Below, piece by piece: positions 34,801 through 46,768 of a stretch of DNA of 64,000 nt (the stretch's first letter is position 1; the number at the start of each line of letters is the position of its first letter). Where the stretch lies: assembly GCA_022266195.1 (NCBI GenBank), contig WHVY01000002.1, forward strand, positions 14,833,001 to 14,897,000. Reading direction: 5' to 3'. The notes under the pieces are model-generated. The model did not search any database, was not told where the DNA came from, and saw only the letters and a program-made list of their open reading frames with translations. Both the position numbers and the translations under genes were made by a program. The stretch is from Tetranychus cinnabarinus (taxonomy: Eukaryota > Arthropoda > Arachnida > Trombidiformes > Tetranychidae).

Positions 34801-37800
34801 AAATTTTTTTACCCTCCAAAATGAAAATCAATTTTCATCTTCATGTTACTTTGAAAGAAATCATTTTTTCATTTCATCTTCCTTCATCCTCATCTCCAAC
34901 TTGAAATGATGAAAAAAAGTAAAGTTAATCTGCATAACAAAAGTATTTTTACATTTACAAAGCATTAAAAGGTAAATCTCGCGATCAAACATTCACTGTA
35001 TTGATATTTAATTATGTAAATTTTTCAGTGGTAAAACAGCGAAAATTGAACTTTTAATTGTATCATGATATTAATGGTTAAATTAAACATGGTCATTATC
35101 AGTCATGAGAGTTGAAACAATTCAATACAATAAATTTCATGAGATTTATGGAAATTAAATTTTTCTGAAAAAAAATTCATCCAATTGAATGTTGGAATGA
35201 AAAGAATGAAAAATTTGGGGAAAATTGAGTTTAGAAGATAATCTTGCAATTTGCCAATTTCAACAATTGACTGGGAGTATTTTGTTGTTATATCGATTGT
35301 AGCTTCATGATTGTTTCTTAAATTGTATTTTAAATGATGTCAAATGATTGATTATTTACTGATCCAATTATTGGTCGACCCTGTAAACCATTTGCCTCTC
35401 TAGAGCATCAACTTTGAAATGTAAATAGTGTGTCCCAATGGGAGTCTAGATTAGGCATTTGGATGGAAATAATGTTACTCATGATGATGTTAGTATCGTG
35501 ATGAGCTTTTCTGGGCGGTTATCTTGATCATTTAAAGATTGCATTTTGTACTGTCAAATTGATTCATGTTGTGGACTTTGTTTTTTTTCTTGCTGTACAA
35601 AAATAATACTTATTTGGATTGGCATTGTGTAAACTTTGAATCATTTTTTAAATTTGTTTGTATTGTGATTTCATTTCATTGCCTTTTACCCCGTCTTTTT
35701 GTGTATAAAAGATTTTAATGTAGAAAAAAAAGTTGGATGACAAAGAGTGACACAAGATGAAGATATTGAAATGATTGAATGGCTTTAGTTGACACTGGGA
35801 ATGATCAGTTTACTGGGAGTTTTTTGTTAAACATTTTAAATTCAATTCAATGTCACTATTGACTGTGTTTGTAAGGCATGTTTAATAGATGAAGTTGATG
35901 CTAGTGAGAGTGCATCACTCGGTTCACTTTCACTCAATGGTTTGCCTTGTATCATCAGGATATATCGAAGGGTAATAAAGGTGTGTAAAGATGGATAAAG
36001 GATAAGGATGAAGATGAGGAAAAAGAATGATGATAAGGATGATGAGAAAAGAAGAGGAAATGAGACTTTTCTCGATGCTATTCAATACTTAGTTTGTGAT
36101 AAAAGCGGAAGCACAAACTGACTGGGAAGGAGGTGGTGGGAGGTTGGAATCCTTAATAGAGACTAAAAGTGCTAAGTGATCTTGTAAATACAAGAAATTA
36201 AAAGAGGCCAACTAAGCATTTAAAGGGAAGCCAATTTATATGGGAATGAGGCTGGGAGTGGATGCTGGGAGGGGAAGCTGGGAAGGATAGAGATGATGAT
36301 GGTAATGGAGATGAAGAGATTCAAGGGAATGGAGGCGAGATGATTAAGGATGAGAATGAGAAATGTAATAAGATGTGTTTTGGAAGGATAAAGATGAACA
36401 AGAAACAATGATGAAGTAAAAGTTGACATAATGGGAGGACGTAAGTGTTGTTAAGAAGATGAAAAAGAGATGAGTGTGACTTTTTTTTGTTGCTCATCAT
36501 CAGGCTCAGCACCATCAGCATTAGCATCATCATTTAGGCAAAAAAGCGTAAAAATGGTGAACATTATTAAGTGATTATGAGAATGGCAAGTTACAATTTA
36601 GAATCAAACTGTTCCTTTTAACTTGTCAAATTGATGATGAATCTGAAAATGAAGTCAATTTTCAATTTTCCCATCTTTTCTATCAACTCTGTATTCTTGC
36701 AAATGACTAACTCTTTACATGCAAATGATGAGCTATCTCGAGCAACTGAATAGCTAAAAGAACCATAACTGAAATTGAGCTAAAGAACTTTTCTCATGTT
36801 TCGATTGAAATCTAATTATAACAATAATCGCTTTTATACTCTTCACTTGTTTTATGCAATAATGTCATTTATTTTGATCGATTCAATCTTGTTTATTGTT
36901 GATCAACTTGAGGTAAACCTTGATTCACTTATTGAATCAGGTTCATCTTGATACGCTTTTGCCAATAAAATTTTAAACTTTAATTTTCTGATCAAAAGTG
37001 ACATTTCAACATTTTCACTTTAACTTGTTATTAACCAGCAATGATTAAATTGTCAACTTCTGTTATTATTTGATCAAATCAGTCAACAGTTAATCGCTTT
37101 TGTCACAAAAGTAAATCAATTTAAACTCTAAATGCATGAATTTTGCAAATGCGAAAAAGCTTTTCCTACTAAAATGAATAAAAAAGCAAATGAAAAATAT
37201 AAATGTCGAGACTTGGAATCTTGATCAAATGTTGATTAAAGACAAATTTTTCGTGATAAGATCTCGATACTGAATCAGCAACTGAATCGACATTAAAACG
37301 CAGAGTTTGCTTTTGTGAAATTATCTAAGAATTGAATGAACAGGAAAAAGTGAACACAAAATAGGAACCTTGAACTCTACTCAGGTATTGGGTGGAGTTG
37401 GTGAACAAATGAATATCAACTGATAAGGGAGGTAAAATTGCACACACATAAATGACGAAAAGTGATGATAAAAAATTGAATTTTGCCAACAAAAAAAATC
37501 TTTTCATCTGTAACTAGATTGCAAGGTTGCATAAAATATTGAACATTAGTCATTTAATATTCGACAATAATGATTAGAAGATGGAAAAATGAAAATAAAA
37601 ATGAAAAAAAGAATAAAAAAGAAGCCAAAAATATCTCTTTTCCTTACAACTTATTTTCTGATTTAATAATGAGCTCTTGATCAGGCAGCTGGACGGTCAG
37701 ATATTTTACTTTAATAATGTTAATACCTTTGATGTTGGAAGATGAAAGATTCACGGATGACCGGAAATGTTGTTTCCATTGCTTCTTATTCCATGGCTTT

Positions 37801-38990
37801 TCATCATTTATCCCTTTTCCCTGATAATATATATAATCTTGTTTCTCTAACCAAACCTTTCCAGTTCAATTGACAACCCAAATTATAACCATAATAGTAG
37901 TTGTAATAACGTGAAACCCAAAGGGATAAGTCAACTTATCATTTGCTTTCCCATTACATTGAACCTTTGTATAATTAGTTTGTGATGAATGAATTGGAAA
38001 ATATTTTTTGTTTAAAGTTTTTTTTTCTTCTTTTAATTTCACTTTTTTATACATTTGAAGTTTATACATTATTACAGTTTGCTGATTGTTTCTTTACATG
38101 ATACAAATTGGCTGAGATCAGAATAGATTTTTCGTTGATTTTCCAGTTTTTTCATGGTTTCAGTTTAGCCAAAGTTTATATGTCTTTTGCGGTACTTTGA
38201 ACGATAATCTTCATCATCGCTAATTGTCTATTTACAGAAATTTAATTCTGTTCTTCAATCAACTTTTCCAATTTTTGAATCTCACAAGTCTTGACCTTTT
38301 CCATGTCAATTGCACTTGAAATTTCCAACTCCAATCGGCTCAAAATAAAAACTTATAACTCTTGAATCGATGAATTTGTTGAAGAATCCATTGATAAATT
38401 TGGAAATGAATTTGGATAAAGGCATTTTATTCAAAGGTAAACGGAATCGAAAGCTCATGAGTTTGATAAAAAATGAGAAATCGAAATGAGAATCTAAAAG
38501 AAAGGATTGAAACGAAAATGAACTCAACATTGACCTAGGAATGGAGTTGGAACAATTAATATGGAAAAGGCCTAAGATTCATATCGTTAGCTAATATGGT
38601 TCACTTGAAGTTTTGGTTTGCATTTGAAAATAAATATCAATATTTCCACTTTTCCCTTGTTGGTATCAATCATTGCATAGACAGATTTGAATAATCTTTG
38701 AATAATACTTTTCATCCCTTTTTGGCCTTCTATCTAATTGAATTGAAAATCGACTTTAACCGATTGTCGGTTAAAAGTGATGAATAATTTGAAAAGATAA
38801 CAAAACATGGCAAAGTAAAGGTAATGTCTTCCTTTTATGGCAAACCAAGAGATGAGAAAAGTCAAAGTTTGTTCAAGATCGCGCGCTTACCAAATGAGTT
38901 AAATGGTTGACTTTATGAGTGACTCTGATTGCTATCAATTGATGGGTTTAAATACAAAATACAAAAAGTGCCAATCAACTGATGTATAAA
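31900..38990. other. Intergenic AT-rich DNA, no gene recognised
   Basis: No coding frame with domain or splice support. Notable contents are three exact ACTGGGAGT motifs at 34323 (reverse), 35270 and 35812, a strongly purine-skewed stretch at about 35985-36425 with repeated CTGGGA, and many ATG/CAT triplet runs. It may hold regulatory DNA of the LRR gene on its right. Confidence 0.4.
35985..36425. repeat. Purine-skewed low-complexity stretch
   Basis: The plus strand is almost all A and G over long runs (GATGAAGATGAGGAAAAAGA, GGGAAGGAGGTGGTGGGAGG, GCTGGGAGGGGAAGCTGGGA). The CTGGGA core recurs four or more times. Open frames on the minus strand here are artefacts of the missing stop codons. 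Confidence 0.6.
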
Positions 38991-39081
38991 AAAAAGATTT
39001 GAAAGGATGAAGGATGAGCGATTAATGAATGTCGAGTTGGCCAAGTTTTACATATGATACAGTTAACAAATTAATACACCT

Positions 39082-40827
39082 TTACACTTGACTTATGGGA
39101 CCCATTTTAACTGGTGATTGTATAATGATTAGACTGGAAGATGGATGATAAGGTGAGGTTGAATGATAGTTTGGATGGCGATGTGAAGTGTTGAACTGAT
39201 CGGACTGGTGTCGATGCTGTTCAAGGTGAGGTTGGTGGTGAAGAGGGTGAGGGTGATAGGGTGAAGATGAGGGTGGAAACATGACTTGGTTCTCGATGAA
39301 ACGTCCTTTTTCATAGACAAACTCTTCTGTCAAATTATTGGTAAACTTTTTGTGTCTCAGTAAGATTAGGGGAAGACGAGTTCGACACCAAAGAACCATC
39401 AATGCAATTGTAATTATCATTATAAGGCCAACAATTAAAGAGACAACAATCAAGGTTGAAGTCGAGTTTGGGTTTGAACAATCAATATCATCATCGGGTG
39501 ACAATGAGGTTAATCGTTTACCTGACAAAGGTTGAGGTGAGAAGCAAATTAAATCACTAAAAGTAATTGACTCTGTTGGTAAACCTGATAAATTGTTATT
39601 GGTATTGGTATTTCGGTTGGTAAAGGAATTGCCATTAACTTTCCTTAAATACTTCCAAAGCCATAAAATTGAACAATTACAATTCCAATGATTATCACGA
39701 ACATCAAAGACGGTTAATTGTGTCCAATGAGTTAACAACGAATTGGGTAAACTTGTTAATCCATTGCTTCGAAGACGCAACTCTCTCATTGAACCTTGTG
39801 AATCTTTAAATAGTTGACTTGGTAATGAAGTCAGTTTAGGACAATATTCAATTGTTAATCGAGTCAATTTGGTTAATCCGTGTAAAGCATTTGGATGGAA
39901 GTTAATCAATTCCCTTGCATTTCTTATATCAAGGGATATAAGGCTGTTTCCAAGTGAATGGAAAGTGTAATCTTTAATTGTTGTAAACTTGTTTGCACCG
40001 ATAAACAGTTCCTCTAATGAGGTTATGTCATTGAAAAAGTGGCTCTCAATAGTTTCCAACTCATTACCGTCGAGATGTAATCGTTTTAGGTTGACCATTC
40101 CATGAGCAAATGAGGTTGCTATCGAGGAAATGGAGCAAAGATCAAGACGTAAATCGGTGAGTCTGGCTAGTGAGGCAAACCCATTGTCAACCAGTGAGGT
40201 TAGGCTGTTGTGGCCCAAGTCTAGTAGAGACAGACTGGGGACCAAGTAGAGAGCTATTGAGGGAACACTAGTCAACTGGTTTGACCGTAGACTGAGCCAC
40301 TTCAACGAGTTTAAACCGTAAAAGGCTTCATCGGAAATTTCATTGATTGTGTTGCGAGACAAGTCTAGCTTCTCCAATTTGGCTAGTCCAGTAAAGGTGC
40401 GACTGGTTAGGGTTGTCAGTGAGTTTTCAGCCAAGTTGAGGGACCGTAAAGAGTCGAGGCCGGTAAAGGATTCATTGGTTAGATGGGTTAACCGGTTACC
40501 AGACAGGATCAACAGTTGAAGGTTACGTTGGTGCTGAAAGTTTTTCTTGTGCAATGAAGAGATTTGGTTTGATGAAAGGTCAAGGATTGAGAGGTGAGTG
40601 TAAAAACTAAATGATGATGAGATGCTTTTAATTAGATTGTTGGAGAGGAAAAGTTCACGAATCCCGGGATTCAGTGTAATTGGGACAACATCGAGAGATG
40701 ATTCTTTACAATTGACGGACAACTTTTCCTCCAAACAAGTACATCTCATTGGACACAAACACTTAACATCCAAGGGTTGAGTGAAAATAAATATCAAGAT
40801 CACAATGGTAATTGGTGAGGGTAGCAT
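39082..40827 (-). CDS. LRR transmembrane receptor, tartan/capricious-like, single coding exon
   Basis: A complete 581-residue type I membrane protein. It has a signal peptide (about 1-23, hydrophobic IVILIFIFTQ), an N-terminal LRR cap with four cysteines (CPMRCTCLEEKLSVNC), about 14 leucine-rich repeats (IRELFLSNN, LSILDLSSN, LQLLILSGN through LTVFDVRDN), and a C-terminal cap starting NHWNCNCSILWLWKYLRK and ending DDDIDC. One transmembrane helix lies at about 457-480, followed by a 101-residue tail rich in His, Pro and Ser. The last residues, ISQV, fit a class I PDZ ligand (S-x-V). Such LRR proteins act in neuronal and epithelial adhesion, and the repeat number resembles insect Tartan/Capricious, but orthology is not proven. 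The start is supported by a splice acceptor 16 bases upstream. Confidence 0.93.
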   Translation of the reverse strand: MLPSPITIVILIFIFTQPLDVKCLCPMRCTCLEEKLSVNCKESSLDVVPITLNPGIRELFLSNNLIKSISSSFSFYTHLSILDLSSNQISSLHKKNFQHQRNLQLLILSGNRLTHLTNESFTGLDSLRSLNLAENSLTTLTSRTFTGLAKLEKLDLSRNTINEISDEAFYGLNSLKWLSLRSNQLTSVPSIALYLVPSLSLLDLGHNSLTSLVDNGFASLARLTDLRLDLCSISSIATSFAHGMVNLKRLHLDGNELETIESHFFNDITSLEELFIGANKFTTIKDYTFHSLGNSLISLDIRNARELINFHPNALHGLTKLTRLTIEYCPKLTSLPSQLFKDSQGSMRELRLRSNGLTSLPNSLLTHWTQLTVFDVRDNHWNCNCSILWLWKYLRKVNGNSFTNRNTNTNNNLSGLPTESITFSDLICFSPQPLSGKRLTSLSPDDDIDCSNPNSTSTLIVVSLIVGLIMIITIALMVLWCRTRLPLILLRHKKFTNNLTEEFVYEKGRFIENQVMFPPSSSPYHPHPLHHQPHLEQHRHQSDQFNTSHRHPNYHSTSPYHPSSSLIIIQSPVKMGPISQV

Positions 40828-40845
40828 GATGATTGTGATGAACCT
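40828..40845 (-). other. 5' UTR splice acceptor of the LRR gene
   Basis: On the minus strand TTTTCTTTTCTCTATTCAG ends in AG at 40844-40845, followed by 16 untranslated bases (from 40843) and the ATG at 40827. This implies a non-coding first exon upstream (higher coordinate), common for neuronal receptor genes. Confidence 0.55.
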
Positions 40846-40859
40846 GAATAGAGAAAAGA

Positions 40860-42830
40860 AAATAAGATAAATTAATAATCAGATAAGGAGCAAGGTTAGA
40901 CTTGAGCTGACAAGAAAAGGTATAAAGAGTTGCTGGCTTTTCTGAATGCTATTTGGACTAAGTAATACATGATGAAGGTTGAGCTTCTTTATTAAATTAG
41001 ACCAACAAAGAGAGAGACAGAGAGTAAGAAAAGGTAAATTAAATTGCTCACAAAATTGATTAAGTACAGGGAAGGGAAAAATAAGATGAATCAACATTAC
41101 TTGATTGAAAAGAGTTTAATATGATTCTCTGTTTGATTGATAAAAGAGTTGACAAGAAATTGAAAGGTAAGCATTTTCGCCTTTTGCTTTTTACTTTATC
41201 TGCTGTTGTATGGCATATTTGACAGACTTGAGCTTTTCTTTCACCAGATTATATGTATAAATGCATGAGCCAAAGGAAAAGGTTATCAGTCTTATCAAGG
41301 TTTTCATTGAGATAATTTTCACTCCCAGTGAGAGAATGGTTCATCAGAATGTAACCTCAGGCTAAGCAATGATTCAATTTGAAGGTTGATTCTCGTTGAA
41401 CGCTTCCAGCTTCAAGTCTTTGTAAGTAAGAAACTCAACCTTTCATCGTACAAAAATCTTAATTAGATCAATTCAAATTGTTAAATTACTTATTAGGATT
41501 TGTGTTCAACAGTGAAATGATCAAGACGCATGCAGTTGTCAACAGTAAATCTTTACTCTTGAAGGAAATCAATTTGTTTAAGGCATTTGTTTGAGTTGAG
41601 AGGGTAATGTTGCGGTATTTAAATGATGTTAAATTTCAATTTAGAGTTGATTGTTTTCTAGTCGAGTTTCAATCTTACCTTTGCTTGGAAAATAACTGAG
41701 TCTATCATGGTGGTCCAACTGAAAGATGGTCAACACAGTTGCTGAGTTGTCTTGCTAATCCGACTGATTTTACTTTTGTACACATAATATTTGAAAGTTT
41801 CAGTGTCACTTTGGGTCGAGCAATCAGTTTGTTCACAATTAAAAGTTGGAATAAGTTTTAGTGTTTGGGTTTGTTGCGAGTGAAAGTTCTAGATTTGTTG
41901 ATTAGTCATTAGACATTTTTGTTCAACACTTGAAACTTTCATTGGGATAAACAACGGGAATGAAAGATGAGTATACAGTTGATGATGATACTCGGTTGAA
42001 AGTTATTGAGCTAATAATGTATGAAAAGAGTAACTTGAACAACATTTTCATTTGGATGAAATATCTTCTCACTCGCAATGCTATCAGAACAGATTCTGCG
42101 TCGATTTTTTCTCATCAAAACTGAAGAATGGAATCGAATGTAAATGCTGGTACAAATTTAACATTGCCATCTATGTTACTAGGAATTGACTAAACTTTGA
42201 TCGATTCGTTGTTATCCGGGTAAATCTTTGGTTATCATTAGATAGGCGTCTTTTTTAATAGCATTTCTTGCAATCTCGCGCCATAAAATCAAATCAAACT
42301 GCAATTCAGTTTACAATGATGTGTCGGATAATGGGAATAATTTTCAATGGTCTTTATTGGAAAAGGGTTTTTAGTTTGGATTTTGCCAAATCTCATTCAA
42401 TCATTCTCAATCATTTAATTTAAATTTTTTAGTTATTAAATAGCTCAATTGCATTTTCCTTTCATGAAATATTGATGAAAACTCAAGCATTTAGCTATTA
42501 CATCGTAAAATGATAACTTCATTGATTCCATGATAATGCCTTTGAATAACATCAGCTTTGAAATAAAAGAATCTGCGAAATTCTTAGAAAAAATATAATA
42601 AAAAGTCTCTAGATCATCTTTGATACGAATTATACCCAAAAGAAATCGTAAAAAGTTAGCTGAAATACCTTATACTTTACATTTAGGGGTTTTATCGTGT
42701 TTATGTATTTTATTTAGTCGTGTCTATCTAATCTACACAATATACGCCGAATAAAGTAAAGTATCAAATTTTTGTGGGCAAACTGAGCGGATTCTAACAA
42801 GAAAAGAAATCACACAACATGAAAGCTCGA
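40860..42830. other. Upstream or intron DNA of the LRR gene
   Basis: AT-rich, with no coding frame supported. It contains an exact ACTGGGAGT at 41321-41329 (minus strand), inside a 19-base match to 11439-11457. The 5' exon or promoter of the LRR gene is probably here or further right but cannot be placed. Confidence 0.4.
41311..41329 (-). promoter_or_regulatory. Long form of the recurrent ACTGGGAGT motif, upstream of the LRR gene
   Basis: The same 19 bases as at 11439-11457, on the minus strand and about 500 bases upstream of the LRR gene's ATG, so in the gene's orientation. This is compatible with a regulatory site, but that is inference. Confidence 0.4.
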
Positions 42831-42837
42831 ATTCAAC

Positions 42838-43125
42838 TACTGTAAGTCCTCAGTTGCTGCATAAAAATGTGGGTTAAGCTTCCAGAAAAATCCCCAGTTT
42901 AAGCCCTCTGGACTATCCCATTTACTTCCCTCTGGATACGTTTTAATAAAAAAATGTGTAACCCTCGCAGCTTATGGGGGTGCGGTCCCTGTCGGACCGG
43001 TCCAGAAACCGGGATTAGCCCACTGAAATAAAAACACTGAAAATTAGACTATTGATTATAATTAACGTTAAGTGGAGCTGTTTTATGCATTAACTGAGTT
43101 ATGCATTATCCGAGGATTTACTGTA
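42838..43125. mobile_element. pogo/Tigger-like non-autonomous element
   Basis: The element spans 42840-43123 (284 bases), flanked by TA. The right end, read inwards, is CAGTAAATCCTCGGATAATG, CATAA; the left is CTGTAAGTCCTCAGTTGCTG, CATAA, a diverged inverted repeat. CAGT termini with 'CCTCG-ATAA' and a TA duplication are typical of pogo/Tigger elements. A GC-rich core (GGTCCCTGTCGGACCGGTCC) lies inside. There is no transposase. Confidence 0.65.
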
Positions 43126-43779
43126 CAAGTATTTTCACCGTTACTAGTGAATATTTTATCTTTTATAAATTATTTCTTTTTTAGTTATTAAATCAAATAT
43201 ACCAATGTTGGACATTTAAATGTTCACTTTCAATTGAAAATGCAACAAAAATAAACATTGAAAAATACTAGTTAAATGTTATAGCAACATCACTTTAAAA
43301 AATATTGAAAAATTCTCGACTTTTTTTCGTGAAACTATTTAATTGCCAGAAAAAGCATTGCAGTGTGAATAAATTAACCAAGAAGTGTCAAAAAGAGGGC
43401 TCACTCGATGAGCAAAAAAGTACAAAGTGAAACATAACTATTTTGTCACTTTTATTCACTTATACATCGATTTAAATTTTCTTAAGATTTTTTGGTTTTT
43501 GTTTACTTTTCATAATCATCATGAATATTAAACGTCAAAAGTTCTGTATTTTATCTTCTACTCCACCTCAGTTAACCCTTTCCCCACCTCCAATAACAAT
43601 GACTCCACGCACAGGGATTTTTGTTAGTGCGTCAACTTTAAATTTGGTAACTCCATCACCTGCTTGATCATCATGTGCGGCTAGTACAACAGGAATCACA
43701 ATTCAATTGTCAAGAAATACTCAGCAACCATCATCATGGAATGCTCATCAACTATAATGTGATGCGATAGATTCTTCGG

Positions 43780-44100
43780 CAAAGTGTTGCAACTCCAATT
43801 CAACTCCGACTCTTAGATATGCTGTTCGGTGGCTCGACATGATACTCCATCATGGCAATAATCGCCTGACTGTTCCTCCAGTAAGACAGCTTTTTGCTGG
43901 AAAGCCGAGTAGAATGTGAGTATTGAATAATAAATATTATTTATTACGTTGCATGTAGCTAGTAGACTATAAGCAGTCCACTCTCGCAAACTGTGATAGC
44001 ACACTGTTCCAGAGATGGCTGCTGAGAAAGAAGACAAGAAAGAGGAGAAAGGATCGAAAGAATCAATGTATACGTATAGCAAAGCAGCTTTTTTCATTAA
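43780..44100 (+). pseudogene. Possible coding remnant, unrecognised
   Basis: The plus strand reads TLRYAVRWLDMILHHGNNRL, TVPPVRQLFAGKPSRM followed by GTGAGT, which could be a splice donor. The opposite strand is also open for 94 codons. It lies between two transposon pieces and its helix-rich look may reflect a transposon-encoded DNA-binding segment, but no family is recognisable. Confidence 0.25.
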
Positions 44101-44456
44101 TAGATCCTCCTCATCAAAAATTTGTTTAAAAAATATTGTTCTACAATCGTTGGTAATATTTTAGCAAGTGTCTCTAAAGATGACTGGAGGAAAGCATAAG
44201 AGTTTTAAAATCAGCGTAAACAACATTAGGCTGCATACTGCACTTTGATGTATTATGGTGTGTATCATGTATATTTATGCAATTATCAGGCAAAAAGTTT
44301 AAAAAACAATGATGAAATTTTAGAAGTTGTTTTTTCCTTCAGAAATGGTTTTATGTTGTTGAGAATGGTTGTTTTAGTGGAATTAAAGACAGCAATTGCA
44401 AAATTTTCACATTGACAGGTCGAATAAATCGATAAAATAATATATATTGGTTACCA

Positions 44457-44992
44457 AGGAAACCAGAGCACCCAAACATCAATCAAATCGTCTCTAATCC
44501 TCCTCAATGCCACGTTCGTGCTGCTTTAAGCTCCTATAGTCTCATCGGTCCATATTTTTTCTCCAGTAATGTAAATCAGGTCACAGATAGGGAGTGTACT
44601 CAATCTTTTTTCATTCACGAGTTGGCGAAATATCCAGATCAATCGGAATTTGCTTGGTTTCAATAGGATGGAGCGACTCCCCATTGTACCAATGAAACCC
44701 TTGCCTTATTGACACAACACTTTGGAACTCGACTTATCAGTCGACGTAGTGAGTTCAAATGGCCACCAAGTTCTTGCGACCTTAACCTATTAGATTATTT
44801 TCTTTGGCGGTTCATCGATAATCAAGTGTGGCAAGCCCAACCAAAAACATTGAATTAGTTAAAGAGTAATCGTTATTGATAAATTTAAAACTGCTCCACC
44901 TTAAATGTTATTAAATACAATTCAAAACTTTAAGAAACGCATCGATAAATGCCGAGAAAATAGAGGGGCACACTTTTTCCATCTCTTGTAAA
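44457..44992 (+). pseudogene. Dead IS630/Tc1/mariner-superfamily transposase
   Basis: The plus strand shows the catalytic half of a DDE transposase. It reads AALSSYSLIGPYFFSSN, then WFQ, a TAG at 44664-44666 replacing the usual glutamine, and DGATPHCTNETLALLTQHFG with the second catalytic Asp. LISRRSEFKWPPSSCDLNLL then DYFLWRF carries the third acidic region, in the WPPRSPDLTPLDYFLWG style of arthropod elements. After a frameshift between about 44850 and 44930 the C-terminus FKKRIDKCRENRGAHFFHLL and a stop follow. It catalysed cut-and-paste transposition at TA. The premature stop, an Asp-preceding Cys (SSCDL) and the frameshift show that it is inactive. Confidence 0.88.
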
Positions 44993-45885
44993 TATATTAT
45001 GTTTATATTAATCGATTCATCGATAAACCTTTGTTTACATTTTGTGTCGTGTTCTCCTTCTCATCAACATTCTTATCATTGCCATCCTTATCTTCATTCT
45101 TATCAATGGTAAAATAATCTTCACTTTTTACGCGTTATACCCTTTTGGAAACACGATTTTTAAGTTGACTCAAAAAAATTTGGAAAAAAGTGAATAACTT
45201 TGGATACGTATATCAACAAAAGCTAGTCTGCTGAAAAAATGCAGAAAAAAAGACAACGGTCAAAACCTTTCGTAAGCTATATCTTCTAAACCTCTGAGAA
45301 TATTTCACTCAAACTTTCTCACAAGATGCCATTACTTCCAAATTTCTGAAAGACGAGAATTTCCGGGAAAAAATTTCCTTCTTCGGTTTATCACTATAAA
45401 ACCCATGTTTTGCTAACTTTTGAATCATTACTCAAACTGACTCCAAACTTTCAAATCTTGTTAGTCGCCCCTGTATAATAGTATATACAGTGTATGTGTA
45501 GCAATATTTACTTTTATCAAAACAACGTGTCAAAGCACATTTTTCATCGCAAACCAATTTTTTGTGATTTTTAATACTTTGAAAAGTAAGTTTAAAACGT
45601 GTTTTAAAAACACACAGCCATCTTGAGAAAACTTACCATCTTTAAACTAAAACATTTAGCAAATCAACGGGTTAAAGTACATTTTTGATCGAAAAACCCA
45701 CTTGAAGGCTGAAAGGCCAACCGCATTGCCAGCGGCAATTATGGTTGAATTCGAAAAATATAATGGCCATACATATGTGATGGGTATGTGCCAATAACAC
45801 CATTAAAAAGATCATGGAAAGTCGAGGAAGATTCGGTTATACGCACTCAATTTCCTTAAGCGGTTGCACATGCTATGAAAGTACA

Positions 45886-46067
45886 TACAGTAAAACCTCG
45901 CAAAGGTTGTATGAAATAGAGCAACGCCATCTTTGGGATTTAAGCCTTTTCCCCGCTTTTACAATGTAATTATGTTAATCATGCCAAAGAGTTGCACAAA
46001 CAATATCGCTAGGCGGCAGGACCGCTCACAACCTTTGCGAGTACAACCTTTGCGAGGTTTTACTGTA
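45886..46067. mobile_element. Short pogo/Tigger-like MITE with perfect 24-base inverted ends
   Basis: The element spans 45888-46065 (178 bases), with TA at both flanks. Its ends are perfect 24-base inverted repeats beginning CAGTAAAACCTCGCAAAGGT. A second partial copy of the end (CACAACCTTTGCGAG) lies just inside the right arm. CAGT termini and the TA duplication fit pogo/Tigger. No coding capacity. Confidence 0.85.
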
Positions 46068-46399
46068 AATCACAACGACTTACACTCGATGGATAATCGA
46101 TTATCAAAACCTTTACACAATGTGCCATCATGTGCAGTGAATGTTCTTACAAGTTTTTTGTGAAAAAATTATTGCCCAATACGCTGTCAAGTAACAGAAC
46201 ATTAACTTCACCATCAATTTCATGCAAACATGAGTAATAGTGTTGATTGGCGAAATTTTGGACTGTAACCAATACAAATGTAAGTTTGCTTGAATTTCTA
46301 TTAACATACTTGAAGTTTGCATTAAAATTCATTTGCTTATATATTTTCAGTGTTGATGGTAGATCTTTGCAAGAGCGAGTTGAGAGAGCTAAAGATTTC

Positions 46400-46768
46400 C
46401 TTGAAAATATTCGCAAGAGCTACATCAGCATGTCATCGTTCCACAGAGTATCGAGAAACAAGCAGTGCGGAATATATCGTTCAAAAAAAGAGATTATCAA
46501 AACCTTCATTGACACCAGAACACGTGAAACAACGATTGGAATTCGCCAAGAAATACATAATACATGGAGACAAATGGATGCAAATTATGTTTTCCGATGA
46601 AAAAAGTTTAATTTGGATGCACCGGGTGGCTAGTATGATTATTGGAGTGACATTCGGAAGAACGATGAGATCTTTTCTAAGAGACAATTCGGAGGTGGCA
46701 GTTTGATGGTATGGGCTGGCATTTCGTTCAATGGCGATACACAATTAGTATTTGTATCACCAAAGTAA
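46400..46768 (+). pseudogene. Dead Tc1/Tc3-like transposase fragment
   Basis: The plus strand gives the helix-turn-helix to catalytic core transition of a Tc-type transposase: KKRLSKPSLTPEHVKQRLEF, AKKYIIHGDKWMQIMFSDEK, with the first catalytic Asp in FSDEK. Near 46605 a frameshift occurs, and the next frame continues NLDAPGG, a stop, YDYWSDIRKNDEIFSKRQFG, GGSLMVWAGISFNGDTQLVF and VSPK, with a stop at 46766-46768. The GGGS-MVWAG-S motif is characteristic. The second and third catalytic acids are missing, so it is truncated as well as frameshifted. It belongs to a different element from the transposase at 44.5 kb. Confidence 0.85.

Noticed and set aside
36220..36533. Serine/leucine-rich minus-strand frames
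   Set aside because: They arise from the purine-skewed tract, which has few stop codons on the minus strand.
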